The notes beneath the pieces were generated by a model. The model did not search any database, had not been told where the DNA came from, and saw only the letters and a program-made list of their open reading frames with translations. From assembly GCF_009711475.1 (NCBI RefSeq), contig NZ_SMMD01000931.1, forward strand, positions 1 to 20,976: a DNA stretch of 20,976 bases. Direction: 5' to 3'. This DNA is from Fulvivirga aurantia. Lineage in GTDB: Bacteria; Bacteroidota; Bacteroidia; Cytophagales; Cyclobacteriaceae. The translations under genes and the position numbers were made by a program. Below are positions 17,001 through 20,976 of this stretch, piece by piece; the stretch's first letter is position 1, and each line of letters opens with the position of its first letter.

Positions 17001-17036
17001 CGATGCCCAATTTTTCCAGAAAAAACCTGATTGCAT
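14013..17036 (-). CDS. Large polytopic membrane protein with C-terminal TPR repeats
   Basis: A 1007-aa protein with two halves. Residues 1-~410 contain about eleven membrane helices (for example 15-37, 93-113, 118-134, 148-164, 177-196, 208-235, 252-270, 279-300, 315-336, 350-370, 391-407). Residues ~420-1000 are soluble and mostly helical, with recognisable TPR units such as 'HKANYALATIAHEQNKSTDAIERYEKAIAKNP' and 'PNNGYILNNLGLLYSKTRVLDTAAFYMDKA'. I recognise no named family. TPRs usually mediate protein contacts, so it may be a membrane scaffold or assembly factor; no catalytic motif is visible. It starts 2 bases after gatC and is presumably translated from the same mRNA, though nothing links its role to tRNA amidation. 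Confidence 0.85.
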   Translation of the reverse strand: MQSGFFWKNWASPFREIYTFLFLLFIGGICCALYFHFTGIESILGWSTLAQSEPIQIAIEAFKVGPFSLGTSAESQVFSQKYLGNFPEINEWSYYLFLIITTLCFNVLIAIITTLPRFYYFVGTSLLVIVLVNLKLELLLLFGSTGKLGLIIALVLFLPATYIFNSFKTNVSFGARLATFIGLTAIFSIIIWLFAEVNSPFFHLASYGLINPLIISLVFILMIAHEIVAAFIYFITKSANPAGTKKNNNLLHFSIITVIYLANLFLAYLYETNIIVWDFPYVNLFLLLTASAILGLLSYQLREYQYESMFKFRPVGALFYISMAICCFTTLGHFFATGNDPAIEVFRDVIIYSHLGYGIIFVVYILANFIDPLKRGLPVYKVLYKPTGMPYFTFRFAGLIAFIAFTVKSNYEVPVNQSFGAYYNSIGDLHKSDNQIDIAKHFYTEGANFAFNNHKANYALATIAHEQNKSTDAIERYEKAIAKNPSPQGFINLSSIHFDRDDFFDAVFTLQTAAEKFPNNGYILNNLGLLYSKTRVLDTAAFYMDKATQISETQATAGSNILTLLALNDIPVHPDSVIAEYDIQRDPISINNTIVLKNKLGVVANERFQPQDSALSYLQSSILYNIAFNHLFQEDSLDTQVVRAYSTMPANLNYRESLQLVAAFNLEKNGDLNQSFRQLNWLANSSQLKSGEYFNTLGMWALKHDVPYVAKDYFEYAQNRDYKNATLNLAIALTENLDREEAITLWQELLLEKNRNTQIIASNILSILTWEPSMLESDKQRYYFLKYRTTYQDTVSFKNIVDEISDADLKAQSILDMAQKLWRQDLTDEAVSIYSRLAGLQITDGSVYERAQWFELKMLAAQGNIRGLATKINDGMTFGADRQIEKNYYTGLLSEASGDTTAARQHYSLIAYKNPFFPESVIAAANFYNVTDRFEAYNILLSALEINPQSIRLLKAYVLQCARIENESYAQISLEKLQELISPKAYREFYQEYNAVLEKTKREAENF

Positions 17037-17038
17037 TA

Positions 17039-17326
17039 TTAATTTAAAACTTTTGGAACCCTGAAATAATCAGCGTCTTTTTTAGGAGCATTTTCTAAAG
17101 CGCGCTCATGACTAAGGTGTGGCTTTGGTTCGTCTTCTCTAAGCGCATTGATTTCTTGTGACATGGTGGTCAAGGGTTCAACACCGTCTGTGTCTACCTC
17201 GTTGAGCTTCTCTACCCAATCAATAATTTCCGTCATATCCTTCATCATCTGCTCTGCTGAGTTTTCGTCAAACTCTAAACGAGCGAGATGTGCAGTTTTA
17301 TTGAGTAGTTCTTTATCAATTTTCAT
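17039..17326 (-). CDS. gatC: Asp/Glu-tRNA amidotransferase subunit C (GatC)
   Basis: A 95-aa GatC, the small stabilising subunit of GatCAB, which amidates misacylated Glu-tRNA(Gln) or Asp-tRNA(Asn). Typical features are 'LLNKTAHLARLEF' at the N-terminus, the helical 'MTEIIDWVEKLNEVDTDGVEPLT', and the 'LREDEP' linker with the C-terminal 'DADYFRVPKVLN'. Full length. gatA and gatB are not adjacent, which is common in Bacteroidota. The gene overlaps the 3' end of plsC by 11 bases and precedes the TPR protein by 2 bases, a tightly packed operon. Confidence 0.95.
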   Translation of the reverse strand: MKIDKELLNKTAHLARLEFDENSAEQMMKDMTEIIDWVEKLNEVDTDGVEPLTTMSQEINALREDEPKPHLSHERALENAPKKDADYFRVPKVLN

Positions 17327-18050
17327 TCAATTGATTTTTAAGTTCTGTATCGATTACGTTATACGTCTTTTCCTTCAACGTGTTTATGTCGGCTAGTGTT
17401 AGTCCTTGTGTATCAATAGGCTCGTGAAAAATGATTTTCAACGTTTTGATATTTGGCAGCCAAACAGAATCGGGCAAAATTATCCAATTATGAGGAATAG
17501 TGACCGGAATAATAGGGATTTGTTTCTCAATAGCTGCTCTAAACGCACCATCCTTAAACCTTGCCATTTGTGGAGGATTTTTAGTTATCATTCCACCTTC
17601 GGGAAAGATGGTTAGGTTTTTTCCCTCATCAATAGCTTCCATTGTTTTAAGCAACGTATTATACCGGCTTTTAAGGCTTTCTCGATTTACAGTTATGTGT
17701 AGTTTTCTGTACATAAAACCGAAGAATGGAATTTTTTCCATGTCGCTTTTCCCTACAAAAATGGAGTTGAATCTATTTAGCCCCATCGTTGGTATATCCA
17801 GATAAGAAAAGTGGTTAGGGCAAAATATATATTGTTTCGATTTATCAACAGGAAGCCGGTACTCTACCTTAGTGGGAATAAAAACCAGGGGGAAGAAAAT
17901 GCGAGCCCACAGTCTATTAAAAACCCCAACCAAATGATGCTGCTTGGGAAACGCTATGGGAATGAGCAGCAGCAGAAAAATGAAAACAAATAAAATGGCA
18001 AAGACGCATGCAGCATACGCAGCATGCAGTCCTTTAAGAAATTTTTTCAC
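17316..18050 (-). CDS. plsC: 1-acyl-sn-glycerol-3-phosphate acyltransferase (PlsC family)
   Basis: A 244-aa membrane-bound acyltransferase that acylates lysophosphatidate to phosphatidate in phospholipid synthesis. The catalytic HX4D motif is at H80-D85 ('NHFSYLD'), 'GKSDMEKIPFFGFMYRKLHITVNRES' supplies the second block, and the substrate-binding 'FPEGG' is at 149-153, followed by 'IPVTIPHNW'. A hydrophobic helix at ~12-33 anchors the N-terminus. The start is a GTG at 18050, 16 bases after the stop of the M24 peptidase gene; no upstream ATG fits. Some PlsC relatives act on other lipids, such as ornithine lipids, so the exact acceptor is inferred from family. Confidence 0.9.
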   Translation of the reverse strand: MKKFLKGLHAAYAACVFAILFVFIFLLLLIPIAFPKQHHLVGVFNRLWARIFFPLVFIPTKVEYRLPVDKSKQYIFCPNHFSYLDIPTMGLNRFNSIFVGKSDMEKIPFFGFMYRKLHITVNRESLKSRYNTLLKTMEAIDEGKNLTIFPEGGMITKNPPQMARFKDGAFRAAIEKQIPIIPVTIPHNWIILPDSVWLPNIKTLKIIFHEPIDTQGLTLADINTLKEKTYNVIDTELKNQLNEN

Positions 18051-18066
18051 TAGCGTGACCGGCTGT

Positions 18067-19416
18067 TTATTCGTTGTGAGGTAAATGATTCGAAATTAAA
18101 ATTAAGTCAGTTTGGCGCCCATCGATGTAGTTTACACCGTTTTTGTCAAAATAAGCTTCTTCTTCTAGCATGATTCTTATTTCCTTATTCCATTCTTCAA
18201 TAAATGTGGCCGCATTTAATTCGATAGAATATGCCGTATTGAGATGTAAAGGATAGTCGCCATTAACAGGTACTCCGTCCTGTGAGTCCCACATGCCAAG
18301 CGTAGTGCCGGCCGCATGACCATGATAACCTATCGGGTGAGTATAAATGGAAGGCTTAATTCCCTCAGCAATGGCTTGCTCTCGCGATGCTTTTAATACC
18401 TCATTGCCAGTTTTGCCTTCAGCAAAGTTGTTGGTGAATATGTCTTGTAAGCGATTACCATTTTTAAATGCTTTTTTGAGATACTCAGGAGCCTCAGTTT
18501 CACCAGGTCTCAAAACGTAAGCGTGCTGTTGCGTGTCTGTGTTTAGCCTTAGGTAAGTAATACCAAAATCACAGTGTAGCAAATCGCCAGGTAGTATTAT
18601 ATTTTTTTCCGGCCTTTTAGAAAATGTCCTCAGATGATCAAAAGACTCCGGATCTGCACGTTGTACATCTACGGTTGGGTGAAACCAGGTCTGCAGCTTT
18701 AGTTCACGCACTTTTTCTCTCATCCACCAGACCACATCTTCGGTAGTGGTCACTCCAGGCTGAATTACCCGGTCAGAAAAAGCCTCAGCAATAATCTCAT
18801 GAGCGATTCGACAAATCTGCGGATAAATCGTCATTTCAGACGGTGTGCGTGTTTCGAGCCAACCGATGGCCACTTTCTCTGCACTTACAATTCTATCCTG
18901 ATACTTTTTTGGTAAAGAAGCCTTTAACTCTTCAAAATCTGTGGCAACAATACCATCTGCCAAACCAAAATATTCAGATTTATTTACTCCAATTTTCTTC
19001 GGATTTCTCTCTTCAATAATTTCTTTTAATCGCGCCCATTGGTCGGGCTGTTTTTCTTTATCCCAGGCACTTTGGAAGGCCGAACCAACATTATATCGAG
19101 CTACTGCAAGTGCTTCGATACCTTCGTCTCCTCCCTTATCATACATCACTAAAATTGTTCTTCTGCGGGCGGCAAGCCATGTGGCAGGTAGCAGCGTTTC
19201 AATCACCGGATCTTCGTTATACTCACGTGAAATCACCAGCCACATATCAATGCCTTCTCTACGCATGAGCTTAGGCAGTACGGTTTGGATTTTTTCTTCG
19301 AGTAATCTGTCTATTACTTCCGCACGCTCCTTCATAGACAATATTTTAGGGTAATTGTCTTGAGCGAATAAAGTGGTTGAAAATAATATGAGAAGTGCTG
19401 TAAAGAGATTTTTCAT
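18067..19416 (-). CDS. Secreted M24-family metallopeptidase (Xaa-Pro aminopeptidase-like)
   Basis: A 449-aa protein with an N-terminal signal peptide (residues 1-~19, 'MKNLFTALLILFSTTLFAQ'), so it acts in the periplasm or outside. A creatinase-type N-domain (~25-190) precedes the pita-bread M24 domain (~195-440). Candidate metal ligands are D283 ('LHCDFG'), D294 ('RLNTD'), His in 'THPIGYHGHAAG' (360-370), E399 ('SIELN') and Glu in 'IMLEEEAYF' (418-420), so it is probably active, removing N-terminal residues before proline. Exact specificity cannot be read. It lies 36 bases after the outer-membrane protein gene and 16 before plsC; no good promoter was found in the 36-base gap. Confidence 0.9.
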   Translation of the reverse strand: MKNLFTALLILFSTTLFAQDNYPKILSMKERAEVIDRLLEEKIQTVLPKLMRREGIDMWLVISREYNEDPVIETLLPATWLAARRRTILVMYDKGGDEGIEALAVARYNVGSAFQSAWDKEKQPDQWARLKEIIEERNPKKIGVNKSEYFGLADGIVATDFEELKASLPKKYQDRIVSAEKVAIGWLETRTPSEMTIYPQICRIAHEIIAEAFSDRVIQPGVTTTEDVVWWMREKVRELKLQTWFHPTVDVQRADPESFDHLRTFSKRPEKNIILPGDLLHCDFGITYLRLNTDTQQHAYVLRPGETEAPEYLKKAFKNGNRLQDIFTNNFAEGKTGNEVLKASREQAIAEGIKPSIYTHPIGYHGHAAGTTLGMWDSQDGVPVNGDYPLHLNTAYSIELNAATFIEEWNKEIRIMLEEEAYFDKNGVNYIDGRQTDLILISNHLPHNE

Positions 19417-19452
19417 AACCTAAAGATATGAAAATGGAATAAAAAGCAACGG

Positions 19453-20310
19453 CTATCGCAATACTCTTATGCCAGCGTTGAGTGTTTCTCCTGCACCTTC
19501 TGTAAGGCTGCCATAAACAAAATTGGTATACAAAAATTCTAACTCCAGGTGCCCCTCAATGAGTTGATATTTAATACCAACCCCGGCCTGCAGAAAGAAA
19601 GAATGAAAGGCCCGCGCCTCCTGTAGAGCAGCATCGTAGTGCACTGGCCAAAATTCCGTAGTGGCATAGACTGTAAACTTACAGGTTGGTAGGTAGCTGA
19701 AAAATATGCTTGTTGGCGTTTGCAGATAGTTGTTGTTGCGAAAAGAGTTTCTTACAAAAGCATACCAGATAGAAAACTGGGCAAATACCTGAAAATCGGG
19801 AGCGACAATTCTGTCATAAAAGAATTGATTGATCCATAAGGTGCGATCATGCTCTAAAAAAGCGCGGTCTGTATCACCTTCCAGATCTTGAGCGGCAGGG
19901 AATAACAACGTGCTTTGAAAAGAAAACCCGGGCACACCTGTTGGCAAGATCTTTATTTTAGGCCCCACACCCGATATGGCGGTCCAGTTGGCTGATGGAT
20001 TTGCTTCTATGTCAACGGCCTTAAGCCATACATCAAAACCTATATTAACCCTGTCGGAGACGCCATACAAAAACTGGTTGATCATGGTGTAATATGACTC
20101 TCGCCCACGGCCTGTGAGTACTTTGCCACCATTAGGGCCAAACTGTTTGGTTTGTGTGTAGTAATTATGGAAGTTTTTAAACTCCCACTGGCCCGGCAGC
20201 AAAAGCACCGATGGTGTGTAGTTTTGCAGACCACTTTGAGCAAAGCCGAAGGATACTATGCAACAGAAAAAACTTGTAGATAGGAAGATTTTAAGCCAGC
20301 GGGAAAACAC
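19453..20310 (-). CDS. Predicted outer-membrane beta-barrel protein
   Basis: A 285-aa protein with a clear signal peptide (1-~24, ending 'SFGFAQ'). The rest is rich in aromatic and alternating hydrophobic strands ('VNIGFDVWLKAVDI', 'FQVFAQFSIWYAFV', 'KFTVYATTEFWPVHY', 'LELEFLYTNFVYGS') and ends in a short strand 'LNAGIRVLR'. This suggests a small outer-membrane barrel, perhaps a transport-like porin. I do not recognise a named family. It starts with GTG one base after the stop of the Crp/Fnr-family gene, so translation is coupled to that regulator; it may be part of the regulator's output. Confidence 0.75.
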   Translation of the reverse strand: MFSRWLKIFLSTSFFCCIVSFGFAQSGLQNYTPSVLLLPGQWEFKNFHNYYTQTKQFGPNGGKVLTGRGRESYYTMINQFLYGVSDRVNIGFDVWLKAVDIEANPSANWTAISGVGPKIKILPTGVPGFSFQSTLLFPAAQDLEGDTDRAFLEHDRTLWINQFFYDRIVAPDFQVFAQFSIWYAFVRNSFRNNNYLQTPTSIFFSYLPTCKFTVYATTEFWPVHYDAALQEARAFHSFFLQAGVGIKYQLIEGHLELEFLYTNFVYGSLTEGAGETLNAGIRVLR

Positions 20311-20311
20311 C

Positions 20312-20974
20312 TTATTTTAATTTTTCGAGGTCCCGGATTAATATTTTTCTTCTATCAAAGTTGATGAGGTTTTGCTCTTTTAATTCGTTTAAGATAGTGG
20401 TTACGGTCTGTCGAGAGGTGCCTGTGAGGTTAGCAATATCTTTATGAGTAAGCCGTGTGGGTATCATGGTTTCAAAGCCTACTTTTTTACCTTTCCACTC
20501 AGCGGCATCTTTTAAAAACTCAATGATTCTGGTACGAGCATCTTTAAAAACCAAAGACTCTATCTTTCGCTCCAGCTTTCTTATTCTTAAACCGATAAGT
20601 TTATAAATTTTAAAACTGAGCTCCTTGTCTTCGAGCATAAGATTTTTCATATCCTCAATGCCCATCGGGCATACCGATGTGTTGTCATCCAGAGACTGAG
20701 CGAAATCTTCACGTGTTTCTTCACCAGTAAGCGCAAGTTCCCCAAAAATTTCTCCTTTGCTCAGAATTGCTTTTACTACTTCTTTTCCATCTTCGGTATA
20801 ATGGCCAATTTTTACCCGGCCTTCTGCAATCATGTAGATGTATTTGGCCTTCTCGTTGGTGAAATAAATAAACTCGTTTTTCTTATAAGCGCTCATGGGG
20901 TACTTCTCTTCCATTGCCCCTACCTTTCGCGGACATAAAACGCTAAAAAGATCAACATCTTCAAGAAACCAAAG
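20312..20974 (-). CDS. Crp/Fnr-family transcriptional regulator (5' end outside window)
   Basis: A cyclic-nucleotide-binding-fold sensor followed by a Crp-type winged helix. Seen are the cupin-like segment 'YKKNEFIYFTNEKAKYIYMIAEGRVKIG', the phosphate-cassette-like 'GEIFGELALTGEETREDFA', the long dimer helix and the HTH 'LTHKDIANLTGTSRQTVTTILNELKEQNLI'. The first visible ATG is at 20914, but the frame continues without a stop to the edge and encodes LWFLEDVDLFSVLCPRKVGA. That matches the usual N-terminal helix of this family, so the real start is upstream of the window. No Fnr-type cysteine cluster is visible; the ligand is unknown. The downstream membrane-protein gene begins one base after its stop. 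Confidence 0.92.
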   Translation of the reverse strand, partial: LWFLEDVDLFSVLCPRKVGAMEEKYPMSAYKKNEFIYFTNEKAKYIYMIAEGRVKIGHYTEDGKEVVKAILSKGEIFGELALTGEETREDFAQSLDDNTSVCPMGIEDMKNLMLEDKELSFKIYKLIGLRIRKLERKIESLVFKDARTRIIEFLKDAAEWKGKKVGFETMIPTRLTHKDIANLTGTSRQTVTTILNELKEQNLINFDRRKILIRDLEKLK

Positions 20975-20976
20975 GC

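Noticed and set aside
18941..19354. Open frame of 137 codons on the + strand inside the M24 peptidase gene
   Set aside because: It is Ser-rich, has no family features and mirrors the codons of the real gene on the other strand.
19417..19452. TATCTTTA upstream of the M24 peptidase as a -7 element
   Set aside because: It ends four bases before the ATG, so any transcript would begin at or inside the start codon, and the -33 match is poor.
1..20976. CRISPR arrays, insertion sequences, prophage or tRNA genes
   Set aside because: No spaced repeats, transposase or integrase motifs, terminal inverted repeats or cloverleaf sequences were seen on either strand.

Overview
The window reads as a chromosomal segment from a Bacteroidota bacterium, most likely the order Cytophagales. 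The evidence is the low-GC coding style, a PadR gene coupled to 'permease prefix domain' FtsX-type permeases, sensor proteins with the 'NAHxxRSPLARIxGL' phosphoacceptor box, weak Shine-Dalgarno signals and Bacteroidota-like -33/-7 promoter candidates. The genus cannot be assigned. There is no tRNA, rRNA, CRISPR array, insertion sequence or prophage, and no gene-free stretch longer than 300 bases.

Left edge (1-2071, + strand): the end of a rhodanese-domain protein, probably a lipoprotein whose start lies outside the window, is translationally coupled to a TIGR04282/DUF2064 glycosyltransferase of the kind found in arsenosugar gene clusters. Next is a stand-alone protein with two NUMOD4/HNH-like modules, closed by a hairpin that also faces the next gene.

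2088-7692 (- strand): an operon of a PadR repressor and two tandem paralogous FtsX/MacB-type permeases (872 and 879 aa) with no ATPase subunit nearby. 7863-8768 (+): a divergent ribose-phosphate pyrophosphokinase.

8755-12868 is the region most worth attention. A minus-strand run encodes a CheY-like receiver, a ComB-family 2-phosphosulfolactate phosphatase, a DUF3703 protein and a membrane protein that ends in a histidine-kinase phosphoacceptor (DHp) domain with no ATPase domain. A complete membrane histidine kinase is transcribed divergently from the receiver. The parts needed for a split phosphorelay are therefore side by side; that they work together is inference.

12854-20976 (- strand): mostly housekeeping. 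In transcription order: a Crp/Fnr-family regulator (its start lies beyond the right edge), a predicted outer-membrane beta-barrel protein one base downstream, a secreted M24 aminopeptidase, a PlsC acyltransferase, GatC, a 1007-aa membrane/TPR protein, and GcvT, which probably also has its own promoter. Many junctions are very short or overlapping. The two convergent pairs (prs-like/DHp protein and kinase/gcvT) overlap at their 3' ends by 14 and 15 bases.
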